From: Elephas maximus indicus
Lineage: Eukaryota; Chordata; Mammalia; Proboscidea; Elephantidae
Length of the DNA: 64,000 nt
NCBI RefSeq assembly: GCF_024166365.1
Contig: NC_064819.1
Span: 204,687,293-204,751,292, forward strand
Direction of reading: 5' to 3'
The translations under genes and the position numbers were made by a program. The notes beneath the pieces are model-generated. The model did no database searches. It was not told the origin of the DNA and saw nothing but the letters and a program-made list of their open reading frames with translations. Positions 57,901-64,000 of the stretch are shown piece by piece. Numbering within the stretch: position 1 is the stretch's first letter; every line of letters starts with the position of its first letter.

Positions 57901-60900
57901 TAGATATTATACTTAGGAAAGAAATAATTCATAATGGGTAGAAAAGAAAGGATGAAGAGAAAAAAATCAAGAAACTTTCATCTTAAAACTAACAGTAATA
58001 AACGATGAACTTTACCCTAGAATACAGAGCTTATGTGCAAATTCTATGCTAAACATATTCAGAACCAGTTTTCACCCTTCTGTATTTGTTTCATCCATTT
58101 GGCCACAGACTTTCCAAAAAAGTCTCAGGTGGATGAACTATCATTAGAGGTTCGATGCTCTTCATTAAAACCCATAATTATTCCAAGAAAAATGTTTTTA
58201 TTTACAAACAGTTAATGCCATCACTTTTCCCCATCAAAACTTCTCTCACACATTCATGAATGCGTTTTAGATTATATTTTCCATTGATCTTCCCTAATGA
58301 AGAAATATTTCCCGTCAGGATCGACGCACACTTCAGATTTCTTTCACTATGTTTTAGCTCTCTACAAAACCAAACCAAACCCATTGCCATCAAGTTGATT
58401 CTGACTCATACCAACCCCATAGGACAGAGGGAGCTGCCCCATGGGGTTTCCAAGGAGCGGCTGGTGGATTGGCATTGCTGACCTTTTGGTTAGCAGCCGA
58501 TTTAACCGCTGTGCCACCACGGCTCCTTTAGCTATCTAGCCACTTTAAAATGACTGAGTAAATTTCAGATTATTCTTTATTGCTTAATGAATTTTATCAG
58601 TAAAGCATTATTTTCTCAATCCTGGAGCAAAACCTAAGGAAGCCAAGTCCCCTGAAGCCTATGTAACCATGAGTGACTCAGCCTTTGTTTTGCTTTTTGA
58701 TCTAGGTCCCTGGTCATGTTCCATATCCTGTAGCGTTACATGTAAATATAGTCAATGTCCCTCAGCCAGCTGCTGCAGCCATTCAGGTAAGATCATTTCC
58801 TAAAGAAACTTGTTAGCTGTTCAAGGCTCCGATTTAAGAAATGCTTTCTTTCTTTCATCTGAACACCTATCCTTACTTGGCCAACTGAAGTAAAAAGAGA
58901 AGGGAGTGGTGGAAGGGAGGGGTGGAGTTCTGGCCAGCCAGCTACCAATCTTTGCTTCCGGAGTGAATTTGCTCTGGAATTCTCTGGTTCTCTGCTGCTG
59001 TGCATTGGAAGGAGTCCTGGTGATGCAGCAGTTAAGAGCTATGGCTTCTAACCAAAAGGTTGGCAGTTTGAATCCATCAGCCACTCCTTGGAAACCCTAC
59101 ACGGCAGTTCTACTCTGTTCTGTAGGGTTGCTGTGAATTGGAATTGACTCAGTGCAGTGGGTTTTTGGTTTTTTTTATACTTTGGAAGAGCTTATCAGTT
59201 AGCATCCACTGTGGCTTGCTCTCTTCAGTCCAGAATAACATTCATGAAGATTTCTACAGGAGCCAAATTCAGTTGGCGTTGGTTTCTCTAGGGAAACGTT
59301 AGGCTGTGTATGGTACTTCTTGATTGTAGATTGTAGTTACCATTGTATTTGCAACTTCCAATCAGATCTTTGTCTCTTCTTCTCCCTCAACTTTTAATTC
59401 CAGAGACACTATAATGATGAAGACCCGGAGAAAGAAAAGCGAATAAAGGAATTAGAATTGCTCCTAATGTCAACTGAGAATGAGCTAAAAGGGCAACAGG
59501 CGCTATCAGTAAGTATAGTCACTATTTGCCTGGACAGGGGTGGGGCGAGGGGGATACTAGCTTTACCCAGGCACTGGCTGTCCTCTATCCTTTTTTTCCT
59601 CTTCTAAATATTATCCTAATCAAGGCTCTGTGTTTCTACTAACAATATTTAAACACGAGAATTGCTTGTAATCAAATACAGTTGATGCCAGAATGTATAT
59701 TGACTAAATTGGAAATATTTTTGTATTGTAGTAGCACCAAAATATCCCACTCAGGAGTGTTGTCATTGATTTTTTTTTTTCCTCCATGAGGTCTATAATC
59801 AATTCAAAGACTACCAAAGAAAAATGAGTGAAAGTCTGCATTTTTAAAAAAGCTGTGCATCTTGTAATGAAGATATGGTACCTATTCATTTGGTTTTTTT
59901 CTTCCTTTTTCTATTATTTTTCTTTTCTTTTCTTTTTTTTTAGATGAACGTTTACACAACAAACTAGCTTCTCATTAAGCAATTAGTACACATATCATTT
60001 TGTGACATTGGTTATCAACCCCATGACAGATCAACACTCACCCTTCTTGACCCTGGGTTTCCTATTACCAGCTTTCCTGTCCCTACCACCTGCTTTCTAG
60101 TTGTTGCCCCTGGGCTGCTGTGCCCCTTTAGTCTCATTTTGTTTTCTGGGCCTGTCTAATCTTTGAGTGAAGGGTGAACCTCAGGAGTGACTTCATTACT
60201 GAGCTAAAAGCGTGTCCGTGGGCTGTACTCTCAGGGTTTCTCCAGTCTCTGTCAGGCCAGCAAGTCTGGTCTTTCTTTTTGAGTTAGGACTTTGTTCTCT
60301 GTCCAGGACCCTCTATTGTGATCCCTTTCAGAGCAGTCAGTGATGGTAGCCGGGCACCATCTAGTTGTGCCGGACTCAGTCTGGTGGAGGCTGTGGTAGT
60401 TGTAGTCCATTAGTCCTTTGGACTAATCTTTCCCCTGTGTCTTTGGTTTTCTTCGTTCTCCCTTGCTTCCAATGGGGTGAGACCCGTGGAGTATCTTAGA
60501 TGGCCACTCACAAGCTTTTAAGACCCCAGACACTACTCACCAAAGTAGAATGTAGGACATTTTCTTTATAATCTATGTTATGCCAACTGAGCTAGATGTT
60601 GCCTGAGACCATGGCCCCCAAGCCCTCAGCCCAGTATTTCAGTCCCTCAGGGAGTTTAGATGTGTCCATGGAGCTTCCATGACCTTGCCTTGGACAAGTT
60701 GTGCTGGCTTCCTCAGTATTGTGTGCTGTCTTACCCCTCACCAAAGTTACCCCTAATTTATTGTTTATTTAGTGTTTTTCTCTCCCCACCCCTCTAATAC
60801 TTTTCTTAACATAGTTTTTCATACTTTATCATTTCAACCTTGGTTTGATGCCCATTCAGTACATAAACATAAAAAAAGATCTACCTTTTCTATAAATAAC

Positions 60901-63273
60901 ATTAGCCACTGTCTTTGCTTTGCATGCATGGAAGCTCTGTGGGTGGCTACTGAATTCTCGCCTTTTTTTTTTTTTTTCTTGTGATTGGGCAGCAAACTGG
61001 GAATGCAGCTAGTGCTTTGTAACATATGTAGCTGACCAACTAAAATAGAATCAAAGAGAAGTGACACCCAGTAGGTATTCTTAGGAGCAAATTTCTTTTC
61101 GTTAAATAATAAAATGATTATGTGCGTGATATGTTAGTTCGACCACTTTTTAACTTTAGCTGATGTTTTGCAATTTCTCCTGTTGCATGATCATGCTGAA
61201 AGGAGACTTCTGTTAACTTGCCCTTCTGCTTTCCTAACCACGTTGAGTTGGCAGCCCTTCACTGCCCCAGTGCATTCTGTAGCCTTAGAAAGGGAGAGAG
61301 GCAACAAGAATATATGCAGATGAAAGCAACTCAGGCTCTTGAATCTTGTAACAGCTTTTTTGTGAGTTAGCAAGCAAATAGGACAATTCTTAACTCCTAG
61401 CAAACATTTATGGGCCTTGTAGAAATTATGTTCAAGTGTATGTTTAAGACACTCCCTGTGAGAGGTGTACTTTGTAACAGAGTCCCACTCATTGCAGTTT
61501 TAACAAAATGATTGTCAAATTAAGGTAATCATGTAGATGACAAACTCTACCACTATTAAAAAGCAGGGTCTTGCATTGATAAAAGGAAACATCTTGACAA
61601 CTGTTTCATAGGAGTAAGTTCTGGATGATGCAACCAACTTTATCTTCCCTCCAACAGCATCTGATACCTTGTGCAATTTCATTGCTAAGTTCCTTCTCCC
61701 TTTCTTCTCCCCGCTCTTTCTTTATTTCTCCCTCCCCCCTCCCCTCTTCTTAGACACAGAACCACACATGCAGCTACCCCGGGTGGCACAGCACCGCCAT
61801 CGCCGACCACAGCAGACCTCATGGAGACAGTGCACCTGTTTCCTGTTTGGGAGAGCACCACTCCACTCCATCTCTGCCAGTGGATCCTGGCTCTCTACCG
61901 GAAGAAAGCGCGTCTCCAGCAAGGTGCATGATCGTCCACCAGGGCACCATTCTGGACAATGTTAAGAACCTCTTAGAATTTGCAGAAACACTCCAATTTA
62001 TAGATTCCGTAAGTAAAATGATTAAGGCAAGTTAATGTTTTTGGAAGGGGGATTAGGAAACCCATTTCTTAAAACATTGCCATTTTCTATAGCACAAGTC
62101 ATGTTATCAGCATGTGTTAATGTGAAGGTAAAAGTATGATTTTAATCTTAGTATATCCAGTTTTTCTCAAAGTTATGATTTCATAAGCGACCCAGATAAA
62201 AGGTTGCACCCTTTTCCTTCAAAATGCATGTATTTTTTAGTAGTGAAGATAATAACTTATAAGCAGAGTTTGGATTATGGGAATGATGTTTGAGTTATGT
62301 TTAACTTTTTTTTTTACTTTATTATTTTGTGCTTCTCTAGAACTTCGCTTTGCTTTGGGATAGCATATAAAGAGTCATGTTTATTCAAAGCTTAAATCAG
62401 TGTATCTGAAGTGGTAGTCAGTTCACTGGTGGTGCTGTATGGCTTCCTCCCCAAACACTGATGCTTGATTACCAGTCCCAACTGGTCCACTGAGTCAGGT
62501 CATCTTTAGTGAAACAAGTTTGAGTTCAGCACCTCATAAGCAGATATTTGGTTAATTCCTTTGGCTTCCCAGTTGGTTAAAAAGCATTTGTTGCATACCC
62601 GTTGGACAGGAGATGAATCTTGCCGATAACATGCCTAGAAAAGGTTACTTTTTGCTTTAGATGCATGCAACTGACAGAATGTCAGAAGGTCCCTGCGACG
62701 CACGTGTAGGATCAACCATGAGGCAGCATAGTAGACCCTCTAATGCAGTGTAACAGGACCATTGCTAACCTTGAAGCTGGTTCTCAAGAAGTCAGCGGGG
62801 CAAGGGGTTCTCTTTGCATATAGCATCTCTCTCTCAGTGCTATGTTTCAGGTGATGGCACACATCATGCACACACTGTCTCAAAGTTCTGCGCCTCCCAC
62901 ATTGTTTCAGGATTCTTCATCATGGTGTGATCTCAGCAGTTTTGAATTCTTTGAAGAAGCAGATTTTTCACCTAGCCAACACCACGCAGGCAAAGCCCTA
63001 CAGCTTCAGCAAAGAGAGGGCAATGTGAATAGACCTGCAGGAGAGCCTAGCACGAGGTTGAACAAACGCATGTTGAGCGAGGGTTCACTTGACCTACCCA
63101 AGCCCTTCCCTCCTACAAGACACAGCACAGTTCCACTGGTCATCCTTCGAAAAAGGCGGGGGCAGGCCAGCCCCTTAGCCGCCGGAGACTCTAGCTCCTT
63201 CATATTTGCTGACGTCAGCAGTTCAAGTCCCAAGCGTTCCCCTGTCAAAAGCCTACCCTTCTCTCCCTCGCAG
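45882..63273 (+). CDS. MYB: MYB, c-Myb transcription factor, 5' two thirds of the coding sequence
   Basis: c-Myb is a nuclear DNA-binding activator needed for proliferation of blood, colonic crypt and neural progenitors; it binds YAAC(G/T)G sites. Nine constitutive exons in the window splice in frame to 401 codons of about 640 in human: acidic N-terminus (to residue 37), R1 (about 38-88), R2 (89-140), R3 (141-192), transactivation region (about 255-325) and the start of the negative regulatory/leucine-rich region (380-401). All nine repeat tryptophans are present (43, 63, 82; 95, 115, 134; 147, 166, 185), as are Cys130 and DNA-contact residues Lys128, Lys182 and Asn183. Alternative exon 9A ends at 63273. 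Exons encoding the rest of the negative regulatory domain and the C-terminus lie beyond the window. Confidence 0.97.
45905..50191 (+). other. MYB: MYB intron 1
   Basis: The first part is the CpG island. From about 47,650 it is A/T-rich, with an MIR-like fossil at 48190-48345 and T runs of about nine bases at 48675-48683 and 49067-49075. In human, intron 1 holds a stem-loop plus poly(dT) attenuator that pauses RNA polymerase II. I could not identify a clear counterpart with a long T run here. Confidence 0.7.
48190..48345 (-). repeat. MIR-like fossil in MYB intron 1
   Basis: GCAAGGAAACTGAGGTCCTA, AGAGGAAGTGATTTGTCCAA, TCAGGCAGCTCGGTGGAGGC and AGAGCTGGGACTGGCACC are the antisense MIR path. Confidence 0.75.
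50192..50309 (+). CDS. MYB: MYB coding exon 2
   Basis: 118 nt, residues 8-47. Contains the acidic stretch [18 protein letters not shown], a basic linker [11 protein letters not shown] and the first R1 tryptophan (RWTREE, Trp43). Acceptor CTGGCAG/CATATA, donor GAAGAG/GTAACT. Ends in phase 0. Confidence 0.97.
50380..50835 (+). repeat. L2 LINE fossil in MYB intron 2
   Basis: CACTCCCTGGATTGTATGTT, TATGAAGCTACCCCTAGCCT, GTAGACTGCAAAACTGCTGA and GAGCAGGGCTAACCATCTGC are L2 3'-end features. Confidence 0.65.
50965..51164 (+). mobile_element. AfroSINE, long class, in MYB intron 2
   Basis: GGAGCCCTGGTGGCGCAGTG, CTCGGCTACTAACTGAAAGA, AGTAATCTGCTTCCATAAAG and CCTATGGGGAAGTTCTACTC. Same strand as MYB. 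The mid block is kept but the tail ends GGCAACGGGTATA, not ACAAC. Confidence 0.92.
51165..51955. other. MYB intron 2, no recognised feature
   Basis: Unique-looking intronic DNA. A short direct duplication of GATTTCCAGTGAAGCC occurs at about 51438-51453 and 51460-51475. Confidence 0.5.
51960..52200 (-). repeat. MIR fossil in MYB intron 2
   Basis: AATATGTGCCAGGCATTATG, ACCTCATATAATTCCAAATA, TGTAGATAACAATACTAAGG and CCCAGAAAGATAAAATTATA follow the antisense MIR order. Confidence 0.75.
52369..52440 (+). CDS. MYB: MYB coding exon 3
   Basis: 72 nt, residues 48-71 ([20 protein letters not shown] then NYLP), the middle of repeat R1 with Trp63. Acceptor TCTTAG/GATGAA, donor TCCCG/GTAAGT. Phase 0 at both ends. 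Confidence 0.97.
53000..53575 (+). repeat. L2 LINE fossil in MYB intron 3
   Basis: CCACCTAGAATATTCTCCCT, CTGTCCATCCTTCAAAGTCC, AGAGCTTTTCCTGACTCCTC and TCTCTTGTAAGGTAGGGCCT, in L2 order. Confidence 0.75.
54014..54106 (+). CDS. MYB: MYB coding exon 4
   Basis: 93 nt, residues 72-102: end of R1 ([18 protein letters not shown] with Trp82) and start of R2 ([13 protein letters not shown] with Trp95). Acceptor GCCTAG/AATCGA, donor CAGAGA/GTAAGT. Phase 0 at both ends. Intron 4 is the shortest, 251 bp. Confidence 0.98.
54358..54578 (+). CDS. MYB: MYB coding exon 5
   Basis: 221 nt, residues 103-176: the rest of R2 (Trp115, Trp134, redox-sensitive Cys130, Lys128) and most of R3 (Trp147, Trp166). Acceptor TGAAG/GTGATA, donor CCTGGACG/GTAATA. 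Codon 176 (Arg) is split with exon 6. Confidence 0.98.
54750..54900 (+). repeat. MIR fossil in MYB intron 5
   Basis: TGGGCCAAGCCTTTTAACTT, CCTTGGCCTCAGTTTCTCCA, TTTGCAAAAAGAGTAATAAC and CTACTTCATAGGGCCAAAGC. Confidence 0.75.
54901..55261. other. MYB intron 5, no recognised feature
   Basis: A/T-rich intronic DNA without recognised features. Confidence 0.5.
55262..55421 (-). mobile_element. AfroSINE, short class, in MYB intron 5
   Basis: Plus strand: AACCAAAACCCACTGCCATT, GGGTTTCCAAGGAGCAACTG, CACTGCACCACCAGAGCTCC. Antisense to MYB; mid block absent. Confidence 0.93.
55422..56402. other. MYB intron 5 distal part, no recognised feature
   Basis: No repeat recognised over about 1 kb. Overlapping 97-98-codon frames on both strands (55733-56066) have no domain. 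Confidence 0.5.
56403..56637 (+). CDS. MYB: MYB coding exon 6
   Basis: 235 nt, residues 176-254. Completes R3 ([20 protein letters not shown]: Trp185, Lys182, Asn183), then the linker ending [14 protein letters not shown]. Acceptor TATACAG/AACTGA, donor CAAAAT/GTAAGC. Ends in phase 0. Confidence 0.97.
56680..56835 (-). repeat. MER5A-type fossil in MYB intron 6
   Basis: ATCTACATTTTAACAACTTC, CCGGAAGTGATTCTTATATA and ATTCTGAGAACCACAATG. A further MER5A piece lies at 57192-57270 beyond two SINEs. Confidence 0.65.
56849..57000 (+). mobile_element. AfroSINE, short class, in MYB intron 6
   Basis: TGGTGGCGCAGTGGTTCAGA, CAGCAGTTCGAATCCACCAG, GTTGCTATGAGTCGGAATTG and GGCGGCAACAGGTTCAATTT, ending GGGTTTTTTG. 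The head is trimmed by a few bases. Confidence 0.92.
57015..57187 (+). mobile_element. AfroSINE, short class, with 14-bp TSD, in MYB intron 6
   Basis: CGGCTGCTAACCAAAAGTTC, CCAGCCACTCCTTGGCACCC, ATGAGTCAGAATCGATTCCA and a GGGTTTTTTT tail. The target duplication GCTCTACTAGTGGT is identical at 57001-57014 and 57188-57201. Confidence 0.95.
57192..57270 (+). repeat. MER5A-type fossil, 5' part
   Basis: TAGTGGTTCTCAGAATTGGG, CCAGCAACATCAGCATCACC, TGGGAACTGATTAGAAATGC and AAATTCTCAG: the left half of MER5A. Confidence 0.85.
57350..57560 (-). repeat. MIR fossil in MYB intron 6
   Basis: GGTAGGCATTGTTATCCCTG, GTTTTATGTGTCCAAAAATG, AGTGATTTGTCCAGGATTGC and ACAGCTCATAGAGATAGTGC. Confidence 0.75.
57561..58364. 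other. MYB intron 6 distal part, no recognised feature
   Basis: A/T-rich intronic DNA with a T run near 57848-57862; nothing else recognised. Confidence 0.5.
58365..58527 (-). mobile_element. AfroSINE, short class, in MYB intron 6
   Basis: Plus strand: AAACCCATTGCCATCAAGTT, GGGTTTCCAAGGAGCGGCTG, GCTGTGCCACCACGGCTCCT. Flanks TTTAGCTCTCTA and TTTAGCTATCTA look like a target duplication with one mismatch. Confidence 0.93.
58706..58786 (+). CDS. MYB: MYB coding exon 7
   Basis: 81 nt, residues 255-281 ([20 protein letters not shown] then PAAAAIQ), leading into the transactivation domain. Acceptor GATCTAG/GTCCCT, donor ATTCAG/GTAAGA. Phase 0 at both ends. Confidence 0.97.
59011..59176 (+). mobile_element. 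AfroSINE, short class, in MYB intron 7
   Basis: GGAGTCCTGGTGATGCAGCA, CAGCCACTCCTTGGAAACCC, GTAGGGTTGCTGTGAATTGG, GGGTTTTTGGTTTTTTTT tail. Same strand as MYB. Confidence 0.93.
59404..59508 (+). CDS. MYB: MYB coding exon 8
   Basis: 105 nt, residues 282-316: acidic [20 protein letters not shown] and then [15 protein letters not shown]. This helix binds the KIX domain of CBP/p300; the LxxLL-like LELLLM core places Leu302 and Met303 at the positions known to be critical. Acceptor ATTCCAG/AGACAC, donor CTATCA/GTAAGT. Phase 0. Confidence 0.97.
59925..60850 (-). mobile_element. L1 LINE 3' UTR, antisense, in MYB intron 8
   Basis: A T run ends at about 59941, followed by the reverse complement of the repeat at 34785-35407: ATCATTTTGTGACATTGGTT, GGTAGCCGGGCACCATCTAG and GTCCATTAGTCCTTTGGACT. 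It extends further into the 3' UTR (60,500-60,850: CCCAGACACTACTCACCAAA) than the intergenic copy. No ORF2 coding part is recognised. It makes up about 40% of the intron and is antisense to MYB. Confidence 0.8.
60851..61753. other. MYB intron 8 distal part
   Basis: No repeat recognised apart from a T run at 60963-60977. The last 70 bases (about 61683-61750) are an unusually long polypyrimidine tract ending CTTCTTAG, the exon 9 acceptor. Confidence 0.6.
61754..62008 (+). CDS. MYB: MYB coding exon 9
   Basis: 255 nt, residues 317-401. Starts [13 protein letters not shown], has a Ser/Pro-rich middle ([20 protein letters not shown]) and ends in the leucine-rich [17 protein letters not shown], the start of the negative regulatory/leucine zipper-like region. 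Acceptor CTTCTTAG/ACACAG, donor GATTCC/GTAAGT. Phase 0, so either exon 9A or exon 10 can follow in frame. Confidence 0.97.
62009..62910. other. MYB: MYB intron between exons 9 and 9A
   Basis: 902 bp without recognised repeats. The segment just upstream of exon 9A is not strongly pyrimidine-rich (CTCCCACATTGTTTCAG), consistent with a weak, alternatively used acceptor. Confidence 0.6.
62911..63273 (+). CDS. MYB: MYB alternative exon 9A
   Basis: 363 nt, exactly 121 codons, phase 0 at both ends, acceptor TTTCAG/GATTCT and donor CTCGCAG/GTAGAT. Encodes [20 protein letters not shown] at its start and [20 protein letters not shown] at its end. It matches the optional exon that makes the longer p89 c-Myb isoform, inserted between residues 401 and 402. 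Ser/Pro-rich and acidic at its N-terminal end. If the donor is not used, 19 more codons follow before a TAA at 63331-63333. Confidence 0.93.
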
Positions 63274-64000
63274 GTAGATCAAAATTTCTGCACAGATGTT
63301 ACTAATTTTCAACAGACACCTGAGCCTGAATAATCTAGAAACTAATCCTTTGGAACAAATGACTAATTCCTGTTGCCCTGCTGATTTCACTCCATTGTCG
63401 AAGCTAGCTGCTGCTAAGTCAGACTACCTCCCGAAGTGTAGGCTGCTTGCAGGTTGATTGGTGATTGTGTTTTAATGATTTTGCTTACTGTTTGTTGGTT
63501 TGGAAAATGGTTAGTTGCATGGCATGTGCTTTTATTTCCTACAACACTAGAGTTTAATATTTCTGTCCCTTCTTCTTCTCTCATCCCTTCCTTCCCTTTT
63601 AACATTTTAACATTTTTCTGCATCTTTGTTCCCTTATTATGTGATTCACTGACCAAAGGGAGGGGGGGACTGAACCATGTTTTGGTAACATTTGGGTTTT
63701 AACTAAAAGCTAGACAGTACAGAGGTTCCAATCCATCTATGAATGGAAATGTTTCAGAAGAGGATGAGGAACAAATGCTTAAGGAAAATAACTTGTTCTA
63801 ATTTTAATTTCTCAATATTGGCTCTTTTGAATTGTGCTATAATATTTTATTAGCACAGTTTTGCCAAAGAGTATTCTTGTCTCTTTTTTTTTTTTCTTTT
63901 TTAAATTTTTATGGCATGGAAATTATAATTCTTATCAGAGACCTGTGTTCCTAAATTATTAAGATAATTGAAATCAATAGCTAATGTGGCACTTTAAAAC
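63274..64000. other. MYB: MYB intron downstream of exon 9A (partial)
   Basis: Runs to the window edge without the next exon. A/T-rich with a T run near 63882-63901. No repeat recognised. Confidence 0.6.

Overview
The window is a piece of a placental-mammal nuclear genome, most likely from a paenungulate afrotherian (elephant, manatee or hyrax). Two things show this. First, it is packed with AfroSINE-type tRNA-derived repeats and with RTE/BovB-like LINEs that share the same 3' end. Second, AfroSINEs occur in a long class (about 180-210 bp) and a short class (about 160-170 bp) that lacks a mid-element block; as I recall, a deletion of this kind marks a subfamily confined to hyrax, sirenians and proboscideans. 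I cannot name the species.

The only protein-coding gene I can support is MYB (c-Myb proto-oncoprotein) on the plus strand from about 45,680 to beyond the right edge. Nine constitutive coding exons can be placed (45882-45904, 50192-50309, 52369-52440, 54014-54106, 54358-54578, 56403-56637, 58706-58786, 59404-59508, 61754-62008). All have AG/GT borders and all junctions stay in frame, giving 401 codons: the acidic N-terminus, the complete R1-R2-R3 DNA-binding domain with all nine tryptophans, the CBP/p300-binding part of the transactivation domain, and the start of the negative regulatory region. The alternative exon 9A (62911-63273, 121 codons) is also present and open. The remaining 3' exons lie outside the window.

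Layout: 1-44,650 is gene-free DNA upstream of MYB, corresponding by position to the HBS1L-MYB intergenic region that holds erythroid MYB enhancers in human and mouse. It contains RTE LINEs (88-1480, 27793-28930, 30660-30965, 36821-39525), one full ERVL-MaLR-type LTR element (24774-26990), three solo LTRs, L1 3' ends, about 20 AfroSINEs, DNA-transposon fossils, and old MIR/L2 fragments, separated by sequence in which I recognise nothing. A CpG island (about 44,750-47,650) surrounds MYB exon 1, with a GGA-repeat G-quadruplex tract and an E2F-like site. From 47,650 to 64,000 are MYB introns and exons, with AfroSINEs, MIR/L2 fossils and one antisense L1 3' end in the introns.

I found no new gene system. 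The more interesting observations concern retroelement biology: a tRNA-Gly-headed element whose 3' body is related to RTE, an RTE reading frame broken by only one stop codon, the overlap of the RTE protein C-terminus with the shared SINE/LINE tail, and the link between AfroSINE length class and tail type.
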